DNA from: an uncultured Oscillospiraceae bacterium
GTDB lineage: Bacteria > Bacillota > Clostridia > Oscillospirales > Ruminococcaceae
Direction of reading: 5' to 3'
DNA: 7,732 nucleotides
Assembly (NCBI GenBank): GCA_934454435.1
Contig: CAKSGA010000100.1
Span: 1-7,732 of the forward strand
The notes under the pieces: model-generated
What the model saw: the letters and a program-made list of their open reading frames with translations, nothing else
Databases searched by the model: none
What the model was told of the DNA's origin: nothing
Translations under genes and position numbers: made by a program
Shown here: one piece after another, positions 1 through 6,685 of the stretch
How the letters are laid out: every line of letters begins with the position of its first letter
Numbering within the stretch: position 1 is the first letter of the stretch

Positions 1-71
1 GAAGTTATAGGGCTCGAACCTATGACCCTCTGCTTGTAAGGCAGATGCTCTCCCAGCTGAGCTAAACTTCC
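1..71 (-). tRNA. tRNA-Val (anticodon UAC), 3' end cut by window edge
   Basis: Read on the minus strand this folds as a complete cloverleaf except for its last acceptor base and discriminator, which lie before base 1 (71 of an expected 73 templated bases are present). The acceptor arm GGAAGTT pairs with AACTTC plus the missing base. The D stem is GCTC/GAGC. The anticodon stem TCTGC/GCAGA carries the loop CTTACAA, which puts anticodon TAC (UAC) at 38-36 and assigns valine. The variable loop has five bases, and the T arm ATAGG/CCTAT encloses TTCGAGC. UAC reads GUA and, if wobble-modified, other GUN codons. It has its own strong promoter upstream and may be the first gene of a tRNA cluster that continues beyond the window. 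Confidence 0.96.
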
Positions 72-129
72 ACATTCTCCAGACCGCCGGGCTTCTGTAT
101 CTCTGTGTCTTTTCCCTGACGACTATTGT

Positions 130-158
130 ATTATACACTATTTTGTCCGGTTTGTCAA
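130..158 (-). promoter_or_regulatory. Consensus sigma-A promoter of the tRNA-Val transcript
   Basis: On the minus strand TTGACA (158-153) and TATAAT (135-130) are both perfect consensus hexamers separated by exactly 17 bp. Transcription should start near 123, which leaves a leader of about 50 nt before the mature tRNA 5' end at 71, to be removed by RNase P. A strong, unregulated-looking promoter is typical of stable-RNA genes. Confidence 0.9.
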
Positions 159-198
159 TAGCTTTTTCAAAAAAAATCGAATTTTTTTTATTTTTTTG
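159..198 (-). promoter_or_regulatory. A/T-tract region upstream of the tRNA promoter (probable UP element or curved DNA)
   Basis: Directly upstream of the -35 box are phased A and T runs: A5, then T8, then A8 and A7 on the minus strand. They include a perfect 9-bp inverted repeat (169-177 with 181-189, loop of three bases) made only of A/T pairs. In stable-RNA promoters this position (-40 to -80) usually binds the RNA polymerase alpha-subunit C-terminal domain or bends the DNA. The repeat is too AT-rich for a normal intrinsic terminator. The function is inferred from position and composition. Confidence 0.55.
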
Positions 199-234
199 TA
201 AAACCACGTAAGAATGCGGTCTGAACAGTAATAG

Positions 235-256
235 GGGGGCGGAAAGATCCGCCCCC
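235..256 (-). terminator. Strong hairpin after galM, probable terminator of the MCP-galM transcript
   Basis: Bases 235-243 and 248-256 form a perfect 9-bp stem (eight G-C pairs and one A-T) around a four-base loop, 12 bp beyond the galM stop codon. The bases that follow on the minus strand (CTATTACTGTT) are only moderately U-rich, so termination may be incomplete or assisted by the very AT-rich tract further downstream. Confidence 0.65.
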
Positions 257-268
257 ACTTAAATATTA

Positions 269-1306
269 TTATCTTACCGAGAACTTATAAACAGTCGTGA
301 ACCTGTATGTCTGCCCTGCCTTATAAACACAGCTGGGCCACTGCGGGTTGTGCGGGGAGTCCGGCGAGAACTGGCTCTCCAGGCATAAACCTGCGTACTT
401 GTTATACTTCTTTCCGCCCTTGCCGGTCTCGCCGTTGAGCCCTATACCTATATAGAACTGCACAGCCGGCTTGTCGGTGCTTACGGTCATCACTCTGCCG
501 CTCTCCGGCTCGTAGACCTCAGCAGCGACACGCATTACGCCGGGCTCGCCGAGAATGAAATTGTGGTCGTAGCCGTTGGGGAGCTTACCGTTGTCCATAT
601 CCTCACGTACCGGCTTGGGAGTCTTGAAATCGAACGCAGTGCCAGTCACATACGCCAGCTTTCCTGTCGGTATCAGAAGCTCGTCCACCGGGGTGTACTG
701 GTTCGCATTGATCTGCACGATGTGATCCCTGATGTCACCGCAGCCCTCGCCCTTGAGGTTGAAGTAGCTGTGATTGGTCAGGTTGATAACGGTGTCAGCG
801 TCGGGAACTGCGGTGTAATCCAGTACCAGGGCGTTCTCGTTGGTCAGGGTGTACTTCACGCTGACTTTAAGAGTGCCCGGAAAGTTACCTTCGCCGTCCG
901 GGCTTATGTAGCCAAATGTAACGGAGGGCTCGTCGCCGCCGTCCATTGAGTCTACTGTCCACACACGCTTGTTGAAGCTGTAGGATCCGCCGTGCAGGGT
1001 GTTCGTCCTGTCATTCTGGTCGAGCTTATAGGTCTTGCCGGAAACTGTGATCTCTCCGTTGGCGATACGGTTTGCGTAACGTCCCACCAGCGCACCGTGG
1101 CTGGAGTCGCCCTCGATGTACCCCTGAAGCGTGTCATAACCAAGCACTACATCAGCGTTCTTTCCGTTCCTGTCCGGGACTTCCAGCCCGACAACGGCGC
1201 CGCCGAAATTAGTCAGCCTTGCCACTGCGCCGTTGCTGTTCGTGAGCGTGAACAGCCAGCACTTGTAGCCCCTGAAAAAACCGAATTCTTTCTTTGAAAT
1301 GCTCAT
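269..1306 (-). CDS. galM: Aldose 1-epimerase (galactose mutarotase)
   Basis: This 345-residue protein interconverts the alpha and beta anomers of free aldohexoses (galactose, glucose and relatives), the entry step to the Leloir pathway and to sugar kinases. It has no signal peptide, so it is cytoplasmic. Family signatures are present along its length: GRYANRI (75-81), LHGG (104-107), NLTNHSYFNL (175-184), YDHNF (246-250) and CLESQFSPD (308-316). By alignment to characterised GalM, His105 and His179 are the catalytic and substrate-binding histidines, Glu310 is the catalytic base, and Arg80 and Asp247 contact the sugar, so all key residues are kept. Length is normal for the family. The start is supported by GGAGGA seven bases upstream (1319-1314). 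It lies 21 bp after the chemoreceptor gene with no terminator between, so the two are probably co-transcribed. No galK or galT is seen here. Confidence 0.96.
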   Translation of the reverse strand: MSISKKEFGFFRGYKCWLFTLTNSNGAVARLTNFGGAVVGLEVPDRNGKNADVVLGYDTLQGYIEGDSSHGALVGRYANRIANGEITVSGKTYKLDQNDRTNTLHGGSYSFNKRVWTVDSMDGGDEPSVTFGYISPDGEGNFPGTLKVSVKYTLTNENALVLDYTAVPDADTVINLTNHSYFNLKGEGCGDIRDHIVQINANQYTPVDELLIPTGKLAYVTGTAFDFKTPKPVREDMDNGKLPNGYDHNFILGEPGVMRVAAEVYEPESGRVMTVSTDKPAVQFYIGIGLNGETGKGGKKYNKYAGLCLESQFSPDSPHNPQWPSCVYKAGQTYRFTTVYKFSVR

Positions 1307-1327
1307 TGGTTCGTCCTCCGATCAATA

Positions 1328-3529
1328 TTAATACTTGTCATCATCAAGTATGATGGTCTTGGAATGAGGTCTTGCTGCGGCAGTCACGGGCTGCTTTGCC
1401 ACGGGCTCCGGCTTCTTTTCCGGATTTACTGCCGGGACGGGCTTGGCTGCCGTAACGGGTCTTGCCGCAGGCTTTGCAGCAGGCTTGTTGACGGGAGCTT
1501 CTGCCTTTACAGGTTTTGCCGCAGGAACTGATTTCACAGCGGTTTTTTCTGTTAATTCAGATTTCCCTTCCTGCTTTTCTGCCGGAGCGGGTTTCTCAGC
1601 GGGTATGGGGGCTGCTGGCTTCTTTGCGGAGCTTGTGGCAGGAGCCGGCTTGGCTTCCGCTGCGGGGCTCTCGGCAGGCTTTTCTGCGGGAACGTTCTTG
1701 GCATTCTTGCGGGCTTCTCTTTCAGCGGCACGCTTTGCTGCCTGTCTTTTTCTGACCGTTTCAGCGTCCGGGAGCCTGAACCTCTCAACCAGCTCAAGCA
1801 GCACCTTTGCCTGACCTGAAAGCTCCTCTGCGGAAGCAGCGCACTCTGCGGAGGAACCGCTGGTCATCTGTACGGAGGTGGATATCTGGTCCATACCGAC
1901 AAGTATCTGCTTTACGCTGTCTGCCTGCTCCCTGGAGGTGTCTGCAATATGGTCGATGACCTTTGCGGTATCGTCTGTTTCTGAAACTATCCTGCCGAGC
2001 ATTTTAGCAGTTTCGTTCGCCATGACTGTTCCATTCTCAACAGCGGAGAGCGCAGTCTTGATAAGCGCCGTGGTGTTCTTTGCAGCCTCGGCGGTCTTTC
2101 CCGCAAGCTGACCTACCTCGCCTGCGACTACTGCAAAGCCCTTGCCTGCTTCCCCGGCTCTTGCGGCCTCAATGGAAGCGTTCAGGGACAGGATGTTCGT
2201 CTGGAAAGAAATGTCCTCGATAGCCTTTATAATGTTTGCGATCTTGGAAGAAGCCTCGTTGATCTCCTCCATGGCGTGAAGCATGTCCGCCATCTTCGCA
2301 TTGCCCTCGTCAACTATTGCACGGCAGTCATCAGAGAGTGCCTTTGCCTTTTCTGCGCTGTCTGCATTGGCGCTGATGTTGTTGGAGATCTCCACGATGG
2401 AAGCGTTCAGTTCCTCGACAGTAGCCGCCTGCTCTGTTGCCGCCTGGGAGAGCGTTGTGGAATTGTCGCTCATTCTGGCGGAGCCGTCAGCTACCATTCT
2501 GCTGGAAGCATCGATCTGACTGATAACGCCGCTGGTGCTCTCAATGATGCCATCAAGGGCGGTCTTTATCGGGGCATAGTCACCGACATACTCCGCCTGT
2601 GGTTCTGCGGTGAGATCCTCGGCGGCGAGCTTCCCGGCGACCTGACGGATATCTGCTATCATCTTTTCGGTGTATAAGGTCATTGTGTTGACCGCCTCGG
2701 CAAGGGTCTGGAGCTCATCACCGGTGCTGACCTCGACAGGCTCGCTGGAAAGGTCGCCGTCAGCCATGCCGAGTATCTTCGTGTTGATCTTGTCAAGCGG
2801 TACTATGATACGCTTTACGAACTTCGAGATTATCAGCGCACCCGCAACGAAGCTGACCGCAGAAGTAGCTATCATTATCAGCAGCGCAATCGTGGAGTTT
2901 GCCATGAACTCGCTTGCAGCGCAGCTTACCATGACGGTCCAGTCTGTTCCGAGTATCTGTGCATCATAAATGATGCGGTTTTCTCCGCCGAGTTTCACGG
3001 TCCGTACCTGGTTGGAGCCGGCATACGGTGCGATATCTTCCTGGGAGCAGGTGCCGTTCACGTTAGCCAGTATCTGCCCTGATGAGGACAGCAGGTAGAA
3101 CTCTGTGCTTTCGGAGGTGTGCATGGTCGCCATGATGTTGGTGAGCCAGTCCGTGCTGGTAGCGATGTATGCAGTTCCCCTTGCAAACTCTCCGGTGACA
3201 ACTATGTAGCCGTCCGTGCTGAGCGCAATGCCCGGCGTTGTGGTGGCATGGGTGTTGATGTCAACGATGGAGGCGTCCGCAGCTTTCAGCTTGTCTATCT
3301 GCGCAGTAGTGCCGTCAAGGGAAGCTACAAGGCTGATGTAATGCTGCAGCGTTGCACTTACCAGGTTGGACGCCGCAGAAACACGCTCCGTCATAGAATT
3401 GGTCATATCGCTCTGGCTCTGTTTGACCAGGCAGGCCATTCCAGTTACACCGGCTGAAAGGATACCATACACCAGAACCGCCATGACGGCAACGATTATC
3501 CTCGTACCGAGTTTCTTTTTCTTTTTCAT
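1328..3529 (-). CDS. Methyl-accepting chemotaxis protein with extracellular Cache-like sensor, HAMP and long Lys/Ala/Pro-rich tail
   Basis: A 733-residue transmembrane chemoreceptor that should signal to CheA/CheW. In order: basic N-terminus and TM1 (about 9-34); an extracytoplasmic sensor (about 36-211) whose second half ([26 protein letters not shown]) resembles the PAS-like fold of Cache domains; TM2 (about 213-235); HAMP (about 236-290, with PLDKI and GDL); a second HAMP-like stretch (about 293-330); and the long signalling coiled coil (about 335-584). The highly conserved hairpin tip, from [20 protein letters not shown] to GFAVVAGEV, is at 439-472. Likely methylation segments lie near [10 protein letters not shown] (365-374) and in the returning helix around [11 protein letters not shown] (560-570). 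Residues 587-722 form an unusual basic, Ala/Pro/Lys-rich extension ending in ILDDDKY. The start is supported by TGAGGT six bases upstream. It has its own promoter (3601-3629) and is followed by galM after 21 bp. The ligand is unknown; a sugar is a guess from the neighbours. Confidence 0.95.
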   Translation of the reverse strand: MKKKKKLGTRIIVAVMAVLVYGILSAGVTGMACLVKQSQSDMTNSMTERVSAASNLVSATLQHYISLVASLDGTTAQIDKLKAADASIVDINTHATTTPGIALSTDGYIVVTGEFARGTAYIATSTDWLTNIMATMHTSESTEFYLLSSSGQILANVNGTCSQEDIAPYAGSNQVRTVKLGGENRIIYDAQILGTDWTVMVSCAASEFMANSTIALLIMIATSAVSFVAGALIISKFVKRIIVPLDKINTKILGMADGDLSSEPVEVSTGDELQTLAEAVNTMTLYTEKMIADIRQVAGKLAAEDLTAEPQAEYVGDYAPIKTALDGIIESTSGVISQIDASSRMVADGSARMSDNSTTLSQAATEQAATVEELNASIVEISNNISANADSAEKAKALSDDCRAIVDEGNAKMADMLHAMEEINEASSKIANIIKAIEDISFQTNILSLNASIEAARAGEAGKGFAVVAGEVGQLAGKTAEAAKNTTALIKTALSAVENGTVMANETAKMLGRIVSETDDTAKVIDHIADTSREQADSVKQILVGMDQISTSVQMTSGSSAECAASAEELSGQAKVLLELVERFRLPDAETVRKRQAAKRAAEREARKNAKNVPAEKPAESPAAEAKPAPATSSAKKPAAPIPAEKPAPAEKQEGKSELTEKTAVKSVPAAKPVKAEAPVNKPAAKPAARPVTAAKPVPAVNPEKKPEPVAKQPVTAAARPHSKTIILDDDKY

Positions 3530-3535
3530 AAGTAG

Positions 3536-3629
3536 ACCTCACTTCGGAAAAAATAGGCGGCGTACCGCAGACGATAGCAGCACGCCACTCCACTTATTTT
3601 ATTGTACCACAATTTATCGGCTATGTCAA
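3536..3629 (-). promoter_or_regulatory. Sigma-A promoter and 5' leader of the chemoreceptor-galM transcript
   Basis: On the minus strand TTGACA (3629-3624) and TACAAT (3606-3601) are spaced by 17 bp: a perfect -35 box and a 5/6 -10 box. The predicted start is near 3594, giving a leader of about 65 nt that ends in the ribosome site TGAGGT (3541-3536). The leader can form a 7-bp stem (GGCGTGC with GTACGCC, one G-U pair) or a smaller GCGG/CCGC hairpin, but matches no riboswitch I recognise. The spacer contains the octamer GCCGATAA (3621-3614), identical to the sigma-28 -10 consensus; a matching sigma-28 -35 box is poor. Confidence 0.82.
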
Positions 3630-3680
3630 CAGATTTTCCTACAGCTTCATGAAAGGACTTGTGCAAATCGCACATGCCAG

Positions 3681-5732
3681 TCAGTGAATGTCTCTCGTGA
3701 CATCTAATGAACACTCTTCGCCCGTGCCGTCACTCACGGTGAATGTGAACCTGGACCCGCAGAAGCTCCTGCTTCCGTCCTCAAGGACCGTGCTGAACGC
3801 ATCGTCAGCTATCTCCATCGTGACCCTGCGGCTCTCGCCGGGAGCGAGTTCAACACGCTCGAACCCGCACAGCGAGCCGTTCGGAACGTCCTGCTCAGAG
3901 TATCCACGAATATAAACCTGCACAACGTCCTCAGCATAAACTGCGCCGGTATTCTTGACCGTCACGATGAGCCTGCCGTCCGTGAACTCCGGCGCAGAAA
4001 GGCTGAACGCCGAATAGCTCATGCCATAGCCGAAACGGTACAGGACGTTCTCCGGCGTGCAGAAGCGGTAGGTCCTGCCTTTCATGCCGTAGTCGTGGAT
4101 ATCCGGGAGCAGGTCGGCGGTCCTGTAGAACGTCACCGGGAGCTTTCCGCTCGGGGAAACGTCCCCGAAAAGGAGCTGCGCCAGCGCACGCCCGCCAAGC
4201 TGACCGGGGTACCACATGTCAAGCAGTGCACTGCATTTCACTCCGACATTCACGGAGCTGCCCGCCGCAAGCACGATCACAAGCGGCTTCCCCAGCGCCG
4301 AGAGCTTCTCCAGCAGAATGCGCTGACTTTCCGGCAGGCGCAGGTCGGGCTTGTCGCCGGAGCTGAACTCATTTCCGGTGTCGCCCTCCTCGCCCTCCAG
4401 TGTGGCGTCAAGTCCCACGCAGGCGACTATCACATCTGCGCACTCCGCCATCGAAACAGCTTCCGAATACAGATCCCCGGGCTGTGCAAGGCCCTGCGTC
4501 CTGTCCCGGTAGAGGTGACAGCCCTGGGAATACAGAATGCGCCCGGAAAAACGCTCCCTTATGCCGTCCAGGAACGTCACGTACTGGTCTGCAGTGCCGT
4601 TGTAGTTGCCGGTGAGCGCCTCCCGGCTGTCTGCATTAGGACCTATCACGGCGATGGTCCCGGTCTTGTCGGAAAGCGGCAGCACGCCGTCATTCTCCAG
4701 CAGGACGGCGGAGCGCAGGGCGCATTCCAGCGAAGCCTGCTTGTGCTCCCCGGTGGAAACGGCGGTCAGCGGTATCTCATCATACTTCGTCCTGTCGAGC
4801 TGACCCAGGCGTATCCTCGTCCGCAGGACGTTCACACACGCCCGGCGTATATCCTCTTCACTCACCAGACCCTTTTCCAGAGCCGCAAGGATATGCAGAT
4901 ATGTATTGCCGCAGTTCATGTCGCAGCCAGCTTTCAGGGCCAGTGCGGCGGACTCCGGGGCGGTGGCGGTTATGCAGTGGGTGGTGTGGAAGTCCCGTAT
5001 AGCCCAGCAGTCTGACGTGAAATAGCCGTCAAAGCCCCACTCCTTCAGCTTTCCCATCAGGAACGGGCTTGCGCATGCAGGCTCGCCGTTCACAAGATTA
5101 TACGCCCCCATAACGCCCTCGACCCCTGCGTCCCTGACCAGAGCCCGGAACGCAGGCAGGTAGGTTTCCTCCAGATCCTTAGAAGAAACCACGGCGTCGA
5201 ACGTGTGGCGCTCTGCTTCCGGCCCGCTGTGGACTGCAAAATGTTTCGCACAGGCGGCGGTCATGAGGTACTTCCCCTCACCCTGAAGCCCACGGACGTA
5301 CTCCACGCCGAGCTGCGAGGTCAGGTAGGGATCCTCGCCGTAGGTTTCATGACCCCTGCCCCAGCGTGGGTCACGGAATATGTTCACATTCGGAGCCCAC
5401 AGGGTCAGACCCTTGTAGATGTCATGATCTCCGTGACGGCTGGCTGCGTTGTACTTCGCACGAGCCTCCTCTGCGGTTATCACGGCGGCATTGCGGAGCC
5501 GCTTCCGGTCGAACATCGCCGCAAGTCCCACCGCCTGTGGGAACATGGTGGCAGTCCCCGCCCGGGCAACGCCGTGAAGTCCCTCGTTCCACCAGTTGTA
5601 CGCCGGGAGAACGCCGGGTATCTCCGGGGCGTCATATTTGAGCTGTTCAGCCTGCTGGCGGACCGTGAGCCTGTCTGTCAGAGCCTCCGCACGCTCCTGC
5701 GGCGAAAGGCTGGTATCAAGATACTTTTCCAT
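3681..5732 (-). CDS. Glycoside hydrolase family 3 beta-glycosidase (beta-glucosidase or beta-xylosidase type), cytoplasmic
   Basis: A 683-residue GH3 enzyme, predicted to remove terminal beta-linked sugars from oligosaccharides with retention of configuration. The N-terminal TIM-barrel (about 15-330) carries YNWWNEGLHGVAR (45-57), FRDPRWGRGHETYGEDPYL (119-137) and KHFAVHSGPE (163-172). The catalytic nucleophile is Asp241 in FTSDCWAIRDF. The alpha/beta sandwich (about 340-540) contains LEGEEGD (445-451) and GDKPDLRLPESQ (459-470), where the acid/base glutamate is expected (one of Glu446, 448 or 449). A fibronectin-III-like domain follows YRFGYGMSYSAF (565-576). No signal peptide is present, so it should act on imported oligosaccharides. 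The layout most resembles clostridial beta-xylosidase/beta-glucosidase GH3 proteins; sequence alone does not settle the sugar. The start is preceded by GGGGGT at seven bases, a fair ribosome site. It is the last gene of the trmB run, 21 bp after the hydrolase. No convincing terminator follows; only a 5-bp TGTGC/GCACA hairpin is seen at 3660-3674. Confidence 0.95.
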   Translation of the reverse strand: MEKYLDTSLSPQERAEALTDRLTVRQQAEQLKYDAPEIPGVLPAYNWWNEGLHGVARAGTATMFPQAVGLAAMFDRKRLRNAAVITAEEARAKYNAASRHGDHDIYKGLTLWAPNVNIFRDPRWGRGHETYGEDPYLTSQLGVEYVRGLQGEGKYLMTAACAKHFAVHSGPEAERHTFDAVVSSKDLEETYLPAFRALVRDAGVEGVMGAYNLVNGEPACASPFLMGKLKEWGFDGYFTSDCWAIRDFHTTHCITATAPESAALALKAGCDMNCGNTYLHILAALEKGLVSEEDIRRACVNVLRTRIRLGQLDRTKYDEIPLTAVSTGEHKQASLECALRSAVLLENDGVLPLSDKTGTIAVIGPNADSREALTGNYNGTADQYVTFLDGIRERFSGRILYSQGCHLYRDRTQGLAQPGDLYSEAVSMAECADVIVACVGLDATLEGEEGDTGNEFSSGDKPDLRLPESQRILLEKLSALGKPLVIVLAAGSSVNVGVKCSALLDMWYPGQLGGRALAQLLFGDVSPSGKLPVTFYRTADLLPDIHDYGMKGRTYRFCTPENVLYRFGYGMSYSAFSLSAPEFTDGRLIVTVKNTGAVYAEDVVQVYIRGYSEQDVPNGSLCGFERVELAPGESRRVTMEIADDAFSTVLEDGSRSFCGSRFTFTVSDGTGEECSLDVTRDIH

Positions 5733-5753
5733 GAAATCTACCCCCGTTTTCAG

Positions 5754-6674
5754 TCACCTGATATGGTCGTTAATGAATCTGAGAATGTCCCCTTTCACCT
5801 CGTCACTGTTGAGCTCGAAGAGAAGCTCGTGGCGGGCTTCCGGGTAAACATGTATATTGACATCGCAGCCGTGCTCCAGATATCTCATGCAGGCGGAGCG
5901 GACGCCGCTGCCGTACTCTCCCACAGGGTCCATCGAACCCGACAGGAAGAACATCGGCAGGTCGGTGGGCGTGTTTTCTATAACGCATTCGGAGTTCGCA
6001 CACATCAGCGCATTAAGCAGGTCCCGGAAACCGGCGACAGTGAACGTGAAGTTACACAGAGGGTCGGCGTTGAACCTGTCAACGTTACCGTCCACCCGGG
6101 AAAGCCAGTCGTTGGGGTCCCGGCGATGGCGCACACGTATATTGAACAGCCCGAACGCCAGCTTTTTGCTTATCTCCGGTCGGAAGCGGCTGTCCTTTGA
6201 ATGGCACAGGATATCCAGCAGCTTTCTGAGGGGGGCAGAGCCTGTGACTCCCCCGGCGGTGCCCATGATCACCGCACCGTCCCAGCGGTCGCTGTACCTT
6301 GACAGGTAGATACGTGCAATAAAGCTGCCCATGCTGTGTCCCATCAGGAAGTGCGGGATATCCGGGAGCTTTTTCTCCATGATGACCTTCATGCGGTGCA
6401 GGTCCCTGACCATGTACATGAAGCCGCCGTTCTCACCGAAATAACCCAGCATATCCGGGTCTGTGACCGAGCTTCCATGACCGATGTGGTCGTTGCCGAC
6501 AAGCGCAATGCCGTTCTCGCAGAGGAACTCCGCAAACTCCCTGTATCGCCGGATATACTCGCACATGCCGTGGGACAGCATGAGCGCCGCCCGGGGCTTC
6601 TCCGGAAGATACATATACCAACGGCAGCGGGTTATTCCCGAAGTGCTTGGAAATGTACCTGTGACAAATTTCAT
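5754..6674 (-). CDS. Alpha/beta hydrolase, serine aminopeptidase S33 / monoacylglycerol lipase-like (Hydrolase_4)
   Basis: A 306-residue alpha/beta-fold hydrolase of the type annotated as lysophospholipase or monoacylglycerol lipase. The oxyanion-loop motif SHGMCEY is at 34-40, DHIGHGSS at 62-69, and the nucleophile elbow GHSMGS puts Ser114 as catalytic serine. The triad is completed by Asp249 (GSMDPVGEYG) and His282 (EARHELLFE). A lid-like insert lies at about 145-215. No signal peptide or membrane segment is evident, so it is probably cytoplasmic. The substrate cannot be told from sequence: a lipid ester is the usual family guess, while removal of acyl groups from imported oligosaccharides would fit the GH3 neighbour but is only inference. 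GGAGGA sits just three bases before the ATG, a rather short spacing. It lies 11 bp after trmB and 21 bp before the GH3 gene, so co-transcription is likely. Confidence 0.9.
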   Translation of the reverse strand: MKFVTGTFPSTSGITRCRWYMYLPEKPRAALMLSHGMCEYIRRYREFAEFLCENGIALVGNDHIGHGSSVTDPDMLGYFGENGGFMYMVRDLHRMKVIMEKKLPDIPHFLMGHSMGSFIARIYLSRYSDRWDGAVIMGTAGGVTGSAPLRKLLDILCHSKDSRFRPEISKKLAFGLFNIRVRHRRDPNDWLSRVDGNVDRFNADPLCNFTFTVAGFRDLLNALMCANSECVIENTPTDLPMFFLSGSMDPVGEYGSGVRSACMRYLEHGCDVNIHVYPEARHELLFELNSDEVKGDILRFINDHIR

Positions 6675-6685
6675 ATTTCCTCCGA

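Noticed and set aside
169..189. A/T-only hairpin as an intrinsic terminator
   Set aside because: The stem has no G-C pairs next to the loop and would be unstable in RNA; an UP-element or curved-DNA role fits its place upstream of the -35 box better.
1443..1814. Plus-strand Ala/Gly/Phe/Ser-rich frame opposite the chemoreceptor tail
   Set aside because: Its composition is the direct antisense image of the Lys/Ala/Pro repeat region; no good ribosome site was seen.
3541..3594. Riboswitch in the chemoreceptor leader (for example cyclic di-GMP type)
   Set aside because: The leader is only about 65 nt and its stems do not show the conserved cores of riboswitch classes I know.
3660..3674. Small TGTGC/GCACA hairpin after the GH3 stop as a terminator
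   Set aside because: Only five base pairs and no U-run follows; termination of the GH3 transcript cannot be assigned from it.
4095..5015. Plus-strand open frame of 306 codons inside the GH3 gene
   Set aside because: Antisense shadow of a fully conserved GH3 coding region; the translation is low in recognisable motifs.
5205..6200. Plus-strand open frame of 331 codons spanning the GH3 and hydrolase genes
   Set aside because: It runs antisense across two well-recognised genes and their junction, has no family motif, and is expected from G/C-biased codons on the opposite strand.
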